A DNA stretch of 64,000 nt from Brugia malayi (lineage: Eukaryota > Nematoda > Chromadorea > Rhabditida > Onchocercidae), in the NCBI RefSeq assembly GCF_000002995.4, contig NW_025062476.1, forward strand, positions 5,817,001 through 5,881,000, given 5' to 3'. Each line of letters starts with the position of its first letter. Position 1 is the stretch's first letter. Of the stretch, positions 1 to 13,464 are shown one piece after another. The notes beneath the pieces were generated by a model. That model worked only from the letters and a program-made list of their open reading frames with translations, had not been told where the DNA came from and made no database searches. A program made the position numbers and the translations under genes.

Positions 1-207
1 AAAGCGATTCATGAAATGAAGTATCATTTATTTTTCATAAGAGATCATTTAGAATTTTTGTTAGAATTATTGTCTCATTGTCATTATCATATTCATTACT
101 ACAGTTATCATTTTGATAAGAGTTGTGACATTACTATTTCTTCCTATTATTATAACCGTTGTCGTGTTGTAATTGTGTTAACAAAAGAAATGCTGCTTGT
201 TAACGTT

Positions 208-1116
208 TCAACAGAATGTAACAGATCGAGTAAATTCAGTATTATTGTATGAAGAATATATATGAAGCGTAATTGTCTTCTGATAAATGGGATAAATTAA
301 GAAACGAACATCACAATATGTCGCTTTTGTCTTAGTAATATTCCGCGGGAAGCATGTTCGTAGCAAGGATATTAACTGAGCCATATTTCGCCGGTTTTCA
401 TAAGTTATTGAGGGATCCTATAATGATACCATAAGAAATAATGTAAGATTTCAGTCCGAACATTTTTATATGAGTTGAAATATATTCATTTTTCTGGTCG
501 GAAGTTTTTGTCCTAAACATTGCTAAATTTCCAAATTAAAAAATCTTATTTAGTAAAACAAATTAACCTTATTGGGATGTCCCTGTTTGATGTGAGCATA
601 AATTCGTTCTAGCTGGCATTCACTAGCGCCACACATTTTACAACGATAAGGCATTACTTCAGCATGTCCATATAAATGAATTAATATTAATGAATCGGAA
701 TTTTGTACTTTTTGTTCACACATCTGACAGATCAGCAAATCTTCTGTCGCATAACTGAAGAAAACCGTTCGATCGATCTATGCCTCATGCAAATGATCAT
801 TTTCGTGTTTGGAATGTAAATTTGAGCATTCTTTTTTTATAAGTAAGATAATACCTCATTCGAATAGTTTTAACTTTCCGGTAGAACTCGATCAATGCTT
901 TCCTTTGTTCTTTACTATCTAACTTTTCATCCACACTTTCCACATCCACGTACTGCACATCTTCGGCATCTTCTTTCTTAACGTTATCATTCTGATTGCC
1001 GATATCGCATTTAATATTTCGTCCTTTCCTTTTCCCATAAATATGACTGCCAAGTTTTTTGATCTTTTTCTTGGACCAATCCATCCTTCTAACAGTTGAG
1101 TTTTCGCTAGAAACAT
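208..1116 (-). CDS. C2H2 zinc-finger protein, 3' exons (partial model)
   Basis: Three minus-strand exons join in phase: 1116-855 (basic, Lys/Arg-rich, then acidic), 754-568, and 417 to a stop at 208-210. The middle exon carries two zinc-finger patterns: ICQMC followed by H-x3-H, and YRCKMC followed by H-x4-H (KQGH). Acceptors are TTTACAG, TTCTTCAG and ATTATAG; donors are AG|GTATTA and AAG|GTTAAT. The last exon opens with DPSITYENRRNMAQLISLL and then loses clear coding character, so its 3' end is uncertain; a GT inside it could lead to further exons. A nucleic-acid-binding role follows from the family only. Exon 1116-855 begins in a phase that needs one base from an upstream exon, so the gene starts further right, possibly in the 1409-2257 reading frame. 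Not assigned to a named gene. Confidence 0.55.
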
Positions 1117-1408
1117 CTGTAAATTAAGATTATTGTTGCTAGATTCAGCAAATCCGATCATAAAATAAAATGAAAGCTTCAACGGCTCGGAAATTCTCGA
1201 GAAAAATTGGATATTCATTAGAAATTTACACTTGTTCAAATAATATCAAGTGCTAGTGTATATAAATTTTGACTACAAAATTTTTCTTGAATCTTCTTCT
1301 TTTCCTACTAATGAGGTCAAATTATGTAAAGGGAATCAAATCCTCAAAATCTGGATACAATTTTGCCTTACAGTATAATCCATTTCAATTAAAGTGGGAA
1401 ATTTAAAA

Positions 1409-2257
1409 TTAAACAGATATGACATAAAACGGACTAGAAGAGCAGCAAGGTGCCGATTTCATTTCTGGCTCGATCACGATTACTCTAGCTCGTTTGATTG
1501 CTGTTGTCATTTGGGTGCTTCCCACCACCGCTTGTTGCTGTAAAGATTCCGAAATCCATCGTTTCATGAAGGACGATACGGACGGTACTTGCTGGTATAG
1601 TCCGTGTTGTGCTATTGTTACCCGTGGTAAATGAATTTCTTGATGCTGCATCAGATTTTGCCATGTTTGCTTTGAAGAATTTGCCATTTTCTGTAGCTCG
1701 TCTACTACCAGAAAACCCGCCAGTTCATCAATTTGCGTTTCCTCAATAAGTGGTATGTTCAGTAGTGGTATTGTGGAAGATGCAACTGCTGGAAGATAAT
1801 TTGTGTTCACCATTGAATTAAAACCAGAGAAAATTTGATGACTATTAGGAGATAAGGGGAAAGCAGAAGAATCCAGATTTGACATGAAGTTCGGATATCT
1901 GTTTCGTTGCATAGCAAATGATGCGAACCAGGAATTGTTAGCCGTAATATCAGAATTCAGAATTTGCTGTTGCTGATGCTCTGGTGTCGTTTGATATACT
2001 TTCAATCTCAATGTTTTCGGTTCGGGTTGCTGTAGAATTTCTGCCAGTAAACGCTGTTGCTGTAGATCCATTGTATTCGGAAAGCTTAGAGTTACTGAAC
2101 AGATGGATACCTTAGGCTGTTTGTTTAAGTAGGATTTTAGTACCAGCGATAGTATCTCTTGATTGTCTTTGAATTTGTTGGGTGAAGTTTTGGAACCTTT
2201 CTTGCTTTTACTGGTGAAGAAATATTTGCTACTGCAGTAGCTCTCGCTCACATTCAA
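1409..2257 (-). CDS. Gln/Ser-rich coding exon, function unknown
   Basis: This is the longest open reading frame in the window, about 280 codons on the minus strand. It is rich in Gln, Ser and Asn with runs such as QQQ and HQQQQ, and has no recognised domain, signal peptide or membrane segment. Length and composition make it a convincing exon. The first ATG in the frame lies inside it and the frame stays open upstream of 2257, so the 5' end is probably spliced. It lies directly upstream, on the same strand, of the zinc-finger exons. A weak donor at 1434-1433 would give the phase needed to join the exon starting at 1116, so it may be the N-terminal half of that protein, for example a transcription regulator with a low-complexity region. 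The link is inference. Confidence 0.45.
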   Translation of the reverse strand: MNVSESYCSSKYFFTSKSKKGSKTSPNKFKDNQEILSLVLKSYLNKQPKVSICSVTLSFPNTMDLQQQRLLAEILQQPEPKTLRLKVYQTTPEHQQQQILNSDITANNSWFASFAMQRNRYPNFMSNLDSSAFPLSPNSHQIFSGFNSMVNTNYLPAVASSTIPLLNIPLIEETQIDELAGFLVVDELQKMANSSKQTWQNLMQHQEIHLPRVTIAQHGLYQQVPSVSSFMKRWISESLQQQAVVGSTQMTTAIKRARVIVIEPEMKSAPCCSSSPFYVISV

Positions 2258-2299
2258 ATTAGCTTGATCCAGAATGGCTTGAATTGCACCGAATATTTA

Positions 2300-5200
2300 G
2301 ATGCTGTTCGAAGTATTAGCATCAACTACAATTTTTGGATCCTGTAATGGATATTAACACCTTAAGAATTAAACAATTGTTTTTGAAACATTTATCAACA
2401 AGTAAGAAAGTTAGAATGTAGTAATTTAAAAATATTTTTTGGAATTGACTTGTCTACCTCGTACACTTCATATTTGCAGGACCTCAATTAATTTCAAATA
2501 AATTTCCATATGTCAACTCGAGGTTATTTGTCATTTGCGAAGAAATTCTTACTATTAGCAAGGAAAACAACATTTAAAATATATTTGCTAAATTGATTAA
2601 TGAAGAACTGCATGTATTTCTGATTTCTGCTTTTTTGCATGCAGCGTTTTCTGAGAGGTTGGAAAATGCTATATTAGTGTTATAATAAATTAGCCTGAAT
2701 ACCTTTTTAAATATGATTACTGTTTGAAGCAGGAAATACGTGGGAAGAAGTGCTCGATGGGAGTGTTAGATGAAATGTGCGAAATGAGTCTGTATTAGTA
2801 CTTTCCGCTCCTGCACAGGTAAATGTCTGATTTCACACTGAGAATCGCAGGTATACATTCAACAGCTGTATAAACCCTTCCAAAATCTCTGTCATTTTTA
2901 GTTCAATTAAAAAGGTCTTTTAGCAGTAATGTTCGGAAGTTTTCTTTTTTTGTGAGCAGGTATGGAACAACAGCTCTGGCTATCAGAGATAGTATTCTAA
3001 TCAAGTCAAATTTTTTTAGACAAATTAACAGTGTCTTAGAGTCTTCAAATAACTCTTAGAGAGAGATAAAAAAACTCTTTCTTCCGCTATTCAAAAGAAA
3101 ATATTTCAAAGTGCCAGAAATTCGTACGAATTTCTGCACTGGTCATGCAGATTGCAAGTCATTTAGAAGAAACGGAGAACTGTATGATGTACATTTTTCT
3201 TGTCACCAGTAACACTGAAATTACCTTCAATGCTATTACCAATACTAATAGAAGGACTTAGGAACAATATGATAATCTTTCATTTAAACTACTAGGAACA
3301 ATATAATATTGCCGCATTTCAGCTTCAGCCCAATAAAAAAATTTTTTGACAGTTCTACTGTAAACAGTGAGTAGAAATTTAAATCGGATTATGCAAACTT
3401 CTCTTCACCTGTGTTCTTATCATTACAAAATGTGATGCATAGCTGTCAAGCTGCAGTTATTGATGAGACGAAATTATATTTAAGAGATAGTGAGATATTT
3501 TGAAATTTCCAACACTAAAGATGGTAAAATGTTTTGAAGTTCCAAATGCTATCAGTTACCGCTGTTTAAAAAGAGATGACCGAGTAGATTTAAGTTAAGT
3601 TGGAATGAGAAAGACTCATGCTAGCGTAACGATTTATACAAATATTACCATCCAAATAAAGCTTTATTTGAAGTTTGAACGGATAATTTTTAGTTTTTTT
3701 CTCTCCCTTGAAGAAAGAAAAGTAAAATTGGCTAGGATTCGGAATATCATTTATAATATGACAAAGAAAATTGAAAGAATAATTTGTACATTACTTATTT
3801 GGTACTTTTTTCTTCTCAAAAAATTAAAAGAGAAATTTGTAATAAAAACTGCAATCAAATTTCTGCACGCTCATGCAGATTGCAAGTCGTTTAGAAAAAA
3901 GGAAATATAAATTGAAGGAAAATACATGGAAATCTATGCTTTCAATATACGCCAATGACACACATACAGACACACACGTTGATGAATGTGACAGATATCA
4001 AATCCGAAATGATCAATAAAACAAAGATCATTTCATGCCGTTTTTAAACAAAACAAGAAAACAAAGGAACGTTTTATAGCTGTTTTCTGAGAGGGACAGC
4101 TTCTGCATATACACTTCAATAGTGCTGGATGATTTCAAAAATCAAAAATGCAAAAAAAAAAGAAAAAACATTTCAAATGTGAATCATTTTGATGAAAGAA
4201 TAAAATGTAAGCAAAAGAAAAAAGCAATCAATGCTCAGTGGAAAATTACAGGAAAAGTTTTTTTCGGAAACAAAACCGGAATCCTTTTTGAATCATTTTT
4301 AGAACTTTACTTTCTTTTGCACTTTCTGGGAAACAATTTTGAAGATAATAGGGTCACAAAATTAATTGTTTTTGATGATAGCGTTTCCTTCTTTAAAATC
4401 TCAGTGCAGTTTTTATTGGAAATAAAAAGAGTGCAATTCCAGAATGAATAATGGACAAAACAGCGAACCTAACAGTTCTTATTAATTCTTCAGTGCTTTT
4501 TGATTTCATTTACAATCAGAATAGTATCTGTATGATAACAGTCTATCTAAGTGAATTTTTAAATTTGATATTTTCTCATTATTTCAGTTAATTCTAAATT
4601 ACTTCGTTCTTTTCTTTAGCCTCTCTTCTTTTCCTTTATGATGTGATTATGGCTACTAGTTTAATTACTCAAAAGATTATTCTTCCAGGTACTTTTGTTT
4701 TTATACCAGTCGTTAAATGTGCACTTCTTTGGTAACCATTTTTTTAAATTACCTATAGGACATCATCACTATTAAAGGGCGTGAAATGACAATTGTTCAT
4801 TTTGGTTTTAGATTTTCGCCAAATGGTTCGTTTATTTAACTCAGTAAACGAAAGTAATCGACAGAAAAAGCAAAAAGTAGTTAGTAAAGGTGGATTTCGG
4901 CGAGATTTTGTAATGATTTAAACTACTTAAAAAAATAAAAGGACTGAAGGAGGGAGTGGAGCTAAATTGTTTTTACTAAGATTATCGATTTTTTAGTATA
5001 TGTACTTATTATATTTACAAAAACAAGAGTTGAGGAACTGTGAGGAGAAAATAAGCAAATTTTAAATACAGTATTTTGAAATTCTTATACTTCCTTTTGT
5101 TCTAATCAGGTGCCAAAGTTTTTTCAAATTTTGCTCGATTCACAAATCTAATTTATGCGATGGATATTTTGGATGGAAAGCACTTTGCATGCTATTACTT

Positions 5201-7950
5201 TATGTCGAATAACACAGTGGAAAAAAAAAAAAAAAACATGTAAGATACCAGTTAACAACAGTCAAGAAGCCAATGAAGGCAGTTTCCAGAAGTATTTCTT
5301 TTTATATTAATTCTGAACTTTGGTTATCAAAAAAGAGAAGGCTGAAAAAGAAAATTACCCAAGTTTTCTTCTCTTATTACAAGTGAAATAAAAAATTCAG
5401 TAAGCCAAAGAAAGCTTTTAGGAACAATTCTAACAAGCTGATCAAAAGCAATGCAAATATAATGAAGGATATTCAAAGCACGAATGGTTTTTATGCAAAA
5501 TTAAAGGTTGTGGGAATCGTTTTCGATAACTTTTAATTTCAGACTAGAAGTGAACTTTCCTTCATTTGTCCTTGGTGAATCTAAACTGTGCCAGAACTAA
5601 TTATAAACTATAACCGATAACAAGAATGTGATTTGCTGTGGCATCTCAAGAAACAAGTGTAAAGAAACTTTGAAATGTACATTTTGCTGTACTTGATTAA
5701 TTCGAGAAATTTTTAAGAAATAAAAATTTGATCTTCCAATCATTAACAAAGCATAAATTAAATTGTCTCCCTCCCTCTCTTTCTCTTTTTACTTCAATAG
5801 ATCTAGTAGAAGGATTTATATTTTTTTATTTAATTTTATTTTTTAGCATTACACGGTTATAATAAACTAAAAACAGAGCAACATCGTTATTTCAATGGCA
5901 ATAAGATAAGACACGATTTTTAAGGCTTACCCATGGCCGCTCACATCATGCAATACCAGTCGATAAAGTTTGTAGTGTTGTATTTATAATTAAAAATTTG
6001 ACAACTCCTAATATTTTGCTATGACAGAAAATGTAAGAGAGAAATGTTCTGATTGGTTTAGATTATTTCTGTCAATTTTCTTCGAGTATCGGGTCGTTCT
6101 ACAATCTGCGCGACCGTTAATAAACCATAGCTTTACACTACAGATTAAAATAGAATGCATAAAATGTAATGTGCTGCATTCATAATGAAATGCACTAGCT
6201 TCGGTTAAAATAACTGATAATTTATGCAGCTGAAAAATATTTGTTCTATGCTAAATCAAGAATCAAGAATGACGCAATTTTGAAATTATAAAATTGCAGT
6301 TATTAATTACTGTTTGTGCTAATGTATCGAAAGAATGACGCAATCTTGAGAAATTGCGTCACTTTTCTAAAATTACACTGGCTAACAGAGTGAACGCTTT
6401 TTCAATCAGGGCATGAAAATTATTTGGCGTCAAATTTCAGTTTTTCAAATTCAATTTGCAAACGTCATCACTTTTTCAGTAAAACGTTTGGATAAAAATG
6501 AAGCGTGTATATTTAAAAGCTTTAAGTGAACTGATAAATTTGTTATCGATTATATCTACGACAAAGATGGTATTAAGACATCATCTACTCACTTACAAAA
6601 GCCATGGCACTATGCTGGATGCTTCGATACTCTTGAAGATACTTGATAAATAGATGTTTAACATAATAGAGCCTTGAGTAACGGAAAAGGGAAACATCTT
6701 ATGACAGAAACTAAACATCAATTTCTTTTACAACCGGAAAGTCCTTCTACCACCATTTCGAAACTACTCAGACTTTATGTCACTATTATCTAGAAAACTT
6801 TATCATGCAATGTATAAGAGAATAAAAAGTGGATTATAGAACAGAGAAATTATTCAGTGTATGATAAATTTAATAAAAATAAGGCAGTCGATAGTGATAG
6901 ACGAATAGGACAATTGAGGTTAAATTTGCTCTAATTAACATAAATCAATGCAACTTATTTTGCAAAAGCTTTTATTTTCCTAACGATGAAGGCTTTTTTT
7001 GCTGATTTGCATGCATGAATAGTTGTGATAGAGGTTTTATCATTTGAGGGACATTTATTCTTTGAAGACATAATATGACAATAGTACAATACCTGAGAAT
7101 AATTAAATAGTTGATTATTAGATTGTAGAGATGACAAATGCAGAATAAATAATGAATGAAAAGCCCTGTTTGAAAGATTTCTTATTTAATGGAAGTTCGC
7201 TTACAAAGACTTTTACAAATGAGTTGATTTTCAGACAGAAATTTCTTACAATATTCCAACAACTGCATATAACTTAAGCTGATTTACAACATCCTTACAA
7301 TTACCGCATATTTCTATAAAAATATTTTGCTTTTTTCGAAAACTTTGAATAGAGAATCAGTTTAATCGGCTCTGTCATAAAACGATCCGGCTAAACTGAT
7401 TTAATACTGTTGTTTTATTGCTACTGCTTGCGGTAGTTGAATTCTTTTTGCAATTCTCGATGTTACTATATAAATTTTACAATAATTTGACGAGGTGGCA
7501 TCGGCGGCAGCTAAACTATTGTTTGCCATGTGTATAGAAGGTTTTAAACACAGTTTAAATGTTCGAAGAACGTCTAACACTTAAATACACACACAGACAC
7601 GCATATAAATAAATAAGAATTTTACAGAGAAATAGAAACTTTCCAGTTCACCTTCCCAATGAATTTGTTTTTAAGGCATAACTAACCGTTATTAGAAAAC
7701 AAAGAGAAACAAAATAAGAATTGAAATGAAACTTGAAAGGGTTTTAAAAGAAAAAGTGATGAAAAGAGAAAGATAAAAGTTGGTTTTTATCATTTGAAAG
7801 ATTTCAAACCATTCACCATCATCTCTTACACACCGATACAGTTCTTCAGTCAGATAGTATTTCATACTTTGGATCGATGCTTTAAATCCGCTTCTTTTTC
7901 CACCTAAAGAGGTAGTGTTTGAAAATAGTATAAATAATAAAACACTTCAA
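2300..7950. other. Gene-poor AT-rich stretch
   Basis: No exon here could be supported on either strand. Lysine-rich open frames at 3605-3910 and 4122-4451 follow base composition and lack splice support or family resemblance. The stretch holds the pair of related segments listed at 3130 and 3857 and several A-runs. Confidence 0.5.
3130..3903. repeat. Dispersed imperfect direct repeat, two copies
   Basis: About 46 bases at 3130-3176 recur with a few changes at 3857-3903. Both copies share the core ATGCAGATTGCAAGTC preceded by AATTTCTGCAC. A shorter shared block, TTTTCTGAGAGG, occurs near 2648 and 4083. These may be remnants of one old dispersed element. No terminal inverted repeats or coding capacity were seen. 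Confidence 0.45.
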
Positions 7951-7977
7951 GAAACACCGCAAAACGCTTCTGTATTC

Positions 7978-8202
7978 TCAGTTTTTTCCCAAATCTAATT
8001 CGTGCTGTTTCTTATCACAATATTGAAACACTTCAGCAGTGAAAGCGATTAAAGATCTTGGCTTTTTAGTGAAACTCTTTAGGTACTTTCTTAATTCTTC
8101 ATGACTGCCCTCAACGACATCTATTTGAAAACGGTTTGCTACACATTTAAAACATGAAAGCACTGAAACAACCGTGGCTTTTATATTTACATTTCTTTTC
8201 AT
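7978..8202 (-). CDS. Possible short exon, unrecognised
   Basis: A 74-codon open frame on the minus strand starts at an ATG and has a more protein-like composition than its surroundings, for example SHEELRKYLKSFTKKPRS. No family is recognised. No convincing acceptor lies upstream and no partner exon was found. It may be a terminal exon, a small gene or chance. Confidence 0.25.
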   Translation of the reverse strand: MKRNVNIKATVVSVLSCFKCVANRFQIDVVEGSHEELRKYLKSFTKKPRSLIAFTAEVFQYCDKKQHELDLGKN

Positions 8203-10940
8203 GATTGTTCTTGCGCTTCTTCGCGAATGTTTGAAAAATCAAATATTAATATTACGTAAAAAAATGTATCCATTTTTTTAAAAATAATTTGACAACTATT
8301 TTATTTTTGTCTCTACAATTGTTTCTATAATATCACGAAAAGGTGATATCGGTGCGAAGTTTTTCTTCGGTTAGAAGGTGCCTTTATTGGCTATGAAGGA
8401 TCAAAGATCTCACCGAAATATTCGAAATTGTTTAACAACCTAAAGCAGCTTTTGAGTGTGAACTAACAGTTCGATCTGATCCTATAAATAGTGTTCAGTA
8501 CTGTAAAAACCATAGTAAATCACATAAAGGCTTTTATCCATTTTTTAAGTCTCAAGCTCTATTTGATGGCAGTAAATCACTATACAAAAATTGTTTTGTT
8601 GTTTTGTTTTAAAATGGAAACATTTCTGATACCTCAAAAAACCTGACAAGATAATGCGCAAATGCTCAGTAGATGACTTTTTTTGAAAAATGTATTTAAA
8701 GTGCTGTCATGGTAGGCATATGAACCATCAATTTAGATCGTAGTTGGAAAGCTTAGACAATTTAAATTTGAAGAAACATTACCGAAAATCTAAAAAAGTG
8801 TAAAAAATCATTAAAAGTTTGATAAAAATCTTTCTCTGGTTGACTTTCAGAAATTATTTTAGTAATAAACATGCAAGATGGTGTCATTTTGTACTTTTTC
8901 TTAGGAAAACAGCTGATTAACTGAAATCAATAAATTCTTTGGACTTACAGACACATTCTGCAAAGGATACAGGAAAATTACCAAAAATCGTGAAGTGAAA
9001 ACAAATTTCAAAGACTTAGATTTTCTCTACAATACAAAAATAAAATATTTGTGATGCACGACTAAAGTCTCAAAACTTAATCAAAGCAACTGTCGTCGAT
9101 GACACCATTTGAAATCATCATTTTATAAGTTCCGTAACCTTTCAGGTTATCATATGCAACTACTTCAGGTAATCATACACAACTATTCTTGTTTGTTATA
9201 AACAGGAAAAAATTAAAACGGTCTCGAAACATATAAAAGAAAACTTCTTGATGTACAAAATGTAACAATCTTAAAAAAGAAACCAATAAATAATTTATGA
9301 CACAGTTGCAATTACCATCAACAGTTCATTTTACACTAAACAACATTTTTTGTACATAACCATCAAAACTAATATATTTCAATACTTATAATTAACAACT
9401 CTGAAGACAAGTTTTTCTAGCCTTCCATTAGTATTCAAAATTTTAAAGTATGGACATCTTTATCCCTACACAATATGTCTGTATAAATCTTTTGTACCCG
9501 TTCAAAAGCTCAGTATTCAATCTTTTAGAACGGAGTTGCTATGTTTTTCAATTTCTATTCTACTACTGTAATCTGCAAAATAACGTTATCATCCAGATTA
9601 TTTGAATCTATAACTGTTTCAATATGGAAAGAGTGCATAAGATGTATCATCTTATTTAATTTATAAATAAGGCAATAATATTTGAAAGACGCAAGAAATA
9701 CCATTCAACAACTGTTGCCATTTCGGTTGCACACAACAAGAAATTATAGAAAAAACTTTTAATTAACGCATTATAAAAGCTTTATCTTTGAAGATTAATA
9801 TCTGTGATAGGAGTTATTGACTGACGGAGGTACATTCTTGACATCCATTACAAGATAATTATCAAAGGACATCAAGGTGTTGCCACTAGATGTTAGGTTG
9901 ATGAGAAACGAAATGTACTGTTGACCGAGCGAAGGGGATGAAAGTGAAATAAGTGATTGATCACACTGGGTATTAAAATAGCATTATTCATCTAACATAT
10001 ATTTAAAATAAAACAAAAATAAAACATTTTTTTTTAAATAAAATAAAACAACATTTATAGCACAAACTTACTTTAATGGCTTCAAGTTATTATTTCTATC
10101 ATACAAGAATATCAACAAATTTTTACTTTATACGAATATTCATGTCCTTCCAAAATTTTTAGAATTCTTGGTTTTACAAGTGATCTTTTACAAATGATCA
10201 AGACAAAGTCTTTATGAATTAGATTTATACAGATTTCATGTCTGCCAATAATCTCTCAGAAATTCTTACTAAAACAAAAATCTAATGGACTAAGTGCAGT
10301 TAAAAGTCAAATTATGTATAATCCTCAGGTTAGCACGGTATGCCTTAATGCTTGTCCAAATAATATTACTATGCCCAAATAATGTAACATAAAAATTTCT
10401 AGTACAAAGGTTACTTTATTTAAATATTTCTCAGACAAATAATTCATTAAACAAAATAAAATAAAATGTTTGGTTGCTAAAGCGATGAATCACTTATCTA
10501 ATTCTTATCTTCCGGTCTGATAATCAGTCTTATGTACATTGGTTGCAGTACTGCAAAGATCTTCCCACTTGATAACCAAGCTTATATTCAATAGTAAAAA
10601 TGACTTAGTAGTTTAATAGAATAGAAACGAAGCGAAGCGCACCGTTAAACGGGTGCTTTGAGTGTTTCAGAGAGTTTTTCTACTTAAACAAAGCTGTCTT
10701 ATAGAATACTCTAAAATATAGCAGAATTGTCTAACAAATTCTTACCAAACTTTTCCTATGCGTAACAATAAGGAACAATTTATTGCGAACTCCAAATAAC
10801 AAAATACTTCAAATAAAATTGCATTATCTCTATAGAATTAAGAATTGTCTTATTTTATCCGCTAAACAAAAGTTCCAAATTCATATTCACGTAGGAACTA
10901 TTGATTTTGCATCCATCTTTCAAATAGATTTACAAATATC
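8203..10940. other. Gene-poor AT-rich stretch
   Basis: Nothing coding or structured could be supported. Open frames are short and follow the A+T bias. Confidence 0.45.
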
Positions 10941-10949
10941 AGTGTAGAG

Positions 10950-11995
10950 AATGATCTGAAAATTTAATTATTTTGGAAGAGGTTGATTTTGAGGAGATTC
11001 GTTGGATGTAGATGTAAATATGTGGGGTAACAGAGGAGTATAATAATTCCTTTATTAGCAGAAGTAATAGTACAATAACTTGAGAGTGAACTGAAGTTGA
11101 ACTCTCCTCGTTTCTGGTAAAAACACACAATGCTCCTTTTCAACAAGAGTGACCTCCTTTATGTATATAGTAAGCAATATGCGTAAACAAAGTATGTGAT
11201 TTACAATAAGAGGTTAACCTATCGGTCTAACAAAGAGCTGTTGACCTAGGTTACAATCAAATCTGTTTATTAGTTGACTAGCCGCAAAGGACGTCAGTTA
11301 AGCAAAAATTGTTAACCTAGTAGTTTCAAGAATAATTTACATTTAGTAGCGACACAACAATGAGTCAACTAAATGAGAATCTGATACCGTCTAAATAGTA
11401 TATAAAAGATTTATAGTCTAAACATAAGACTTGAAACAAAGGATTCAATGCGAAATTTCATATTAATATATTTCTTACTCATATTTTCAATTCTCATATA
11501 GTAATTTAGAGTTTTGCGATATTAAAATCCACGACAATCAATTCCTTTTTGACCTCATTGTTTTTTCGTCACTAATTGTAAATTACGTTTGAATCTACGA
11601 GGTTAACAACTTTCGCTCGACTAACCTCCTTTGTGATTTAGTAATTAGATCTGCTTGAAAACCAGATTAACAGTTCTTTGTTAGACTGATTACTCTTTCG
11701 ACAGGTCAAATTCTTATTGTAAATCATATACTTTGTTTATACATACTGCTTGTCATATAAGGAAGTCACTCATGTTCAGAGTGAGTGTGTTTTTAACAAG
11801 AACTAGGAGAGTTCAACCAAAAGGCAGTTCGACTACAAAAAGCGATTGTCGCTATTTGTACTTCAATTCTTCTCTATCAAATTTATTGCACTATTACTTC
11901 TATTGATAAAGGAATTTTTATATTCCCGTGTTTATATTTATATCAAACGAATCTCCCCGACGTCAGTAAATCTCTCCCAAAATAATAAATTCAAT
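10950..11995. repeat. Long imperfect inverted repeat (fold-back structure)
   Basis: A left arm of about 450 bases (10950-11395) is repeated as its reverse complement in a right arm (about 11535-11995), with roughly 140 bases between them. Matching blocks in order include GGAGATTCGTT, AATTCCTTTAT, AGAAGTAATAGT, TTGAACTCTCCT, AAACAAAGTAT followed by TGATTTACAATAAGA, and TTGTTAACCT. The arms have diverged by substitutions and small gaps, so this is an old duplication. The short open frames inside (10939-11146 and 11846-12136) fall in the arms and are not credible genes. A fold-back or MITE-like element, or a locus making hairpin RNA, are the two readings; no target-site duplication was established. 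Confidence 0.7.
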
Positions 11996-11999
11996 TATA

Positions 12000-13464
12000 C
12001 AACCTACTTATCGACTCCATTCGTGATATGTTTTGATAATTATCTTATAATGAAAAATATACTTCCACCATTCAACAAAACCTTCATCACAACTGCACAA
12101 CATTTCATTTCATGCAATTCTCGACATTACAGATAAGAAGCTCCGCTTTCAGCAGAAAGTATGGAGCATTAATTTTTACTTTTGAGGATAACAATCTATA
12201 ATAGCTTGTATTTCTTCTTCTTTTTTTTTTGTTATTTCTGTGAATTGATTGAAGAAATATGCAAAAACATGCAAGAAGTGGCGTAATATCTTGGATTCTC
12301 TGTAGAAATCACGAAAATTTGCGATCATCCCATTCTTTTTTTCTGATAATTACCGCTAAAAAGGATGCGAGGATCTTAGTCACAAGCTTTGACAATTGAC
12401 AGTTTCGATGAACATCACGGCTCGTTTGTTTTGGAAGGCAGGAGATACAAAATCATGATAAACATTCTTCATTGATCTGATAAATGTCTATAGAAGCGAT
12501 GTCAGGGAATCACAATGACGGTCTTAATTTCAAATAGTACAACCAGAATTCAAGACTTTCGCAAGAGCTTTCTAATGTAATGGATTGTATTTGTAACTGC
12601 GCTGATATGACTTTTAAGTAATCTAAAAGATACTTTGGCAAAAAAAAAAGTGATGCTTTTATCAGCGCTCTACAAGTACTTTTTTATACTTTGCTAAAAA
12701 CAATCAAACTTGCTTGAATTAATTTCATATAATGTGAAAATTTACATGCATTTCAAAGTCCTTAAATCTAAAACCAAAAAGCAAAGTTACTTCCTTTTCT
12801 TTCCTCAAAACAAAGACATTAGTTTATAAAATGGTTGAAGACAATAAATAATTGGATTTCTACGAATAAACTATTGTAAATGTAAGCAAATATAACGTAC
12901 GTTTTATAGAATCAGAAATGGGATGAACTTTAAATGTTTCTACTTTCCCTTAATTTATCCCTAAGAGATACATGTATCAGCAAAGTCAGAGAAATGCCAC
13001 AGTTAATTGTATATGTAGAAATGTTTCTGTAAGGAAATAAGTTAACTTAATTCTGCTGTATAAAAATCTGCAATGTAAGATTTGTCTTATTTGAATATTT
13101 CTTAAACAAACGACTGACTACAAACAAAAAATAAAGGGAAATCAAGAAATCTGCTTCCTCAAGCGAGAAATCATTTATCCAACCTCATCTCCCGAGCTTA
13201 ACTTCACTTCTGTGTTTCATCTGGAATGTTGCAATCAGTAACAAATTGTTTGTGGAATTGTTTGAACAGTGCTCTTTGTTCATTATCTATGCTCAAAACG
13301 AGTATACAATGTGCTTTATTTCCACTAGATGAGCTAAGGATGAACATTTACACTCACTCAAATCTCTTTCAATAGCAGTAAAGGTAGAGTGACTGTTACA
13401 AAAGGTAGTGTGACCTGTTGGCATCTTTAAGCATTTACTGTTATTTGTGTGCTATTATTATACG
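12000..13464. other. Non-coding AT-rich stretch
   Basis: No exon, repeat array or RNA gene recognised. Confidence 0.4.

Noticed and set aside
919..1239. 106-codon open frame on the minus strand
   Set aside because: It overlaps the zinc-finger gene exon at 855-1116 in another frame; the accepted frame has matching splice sites and phase.
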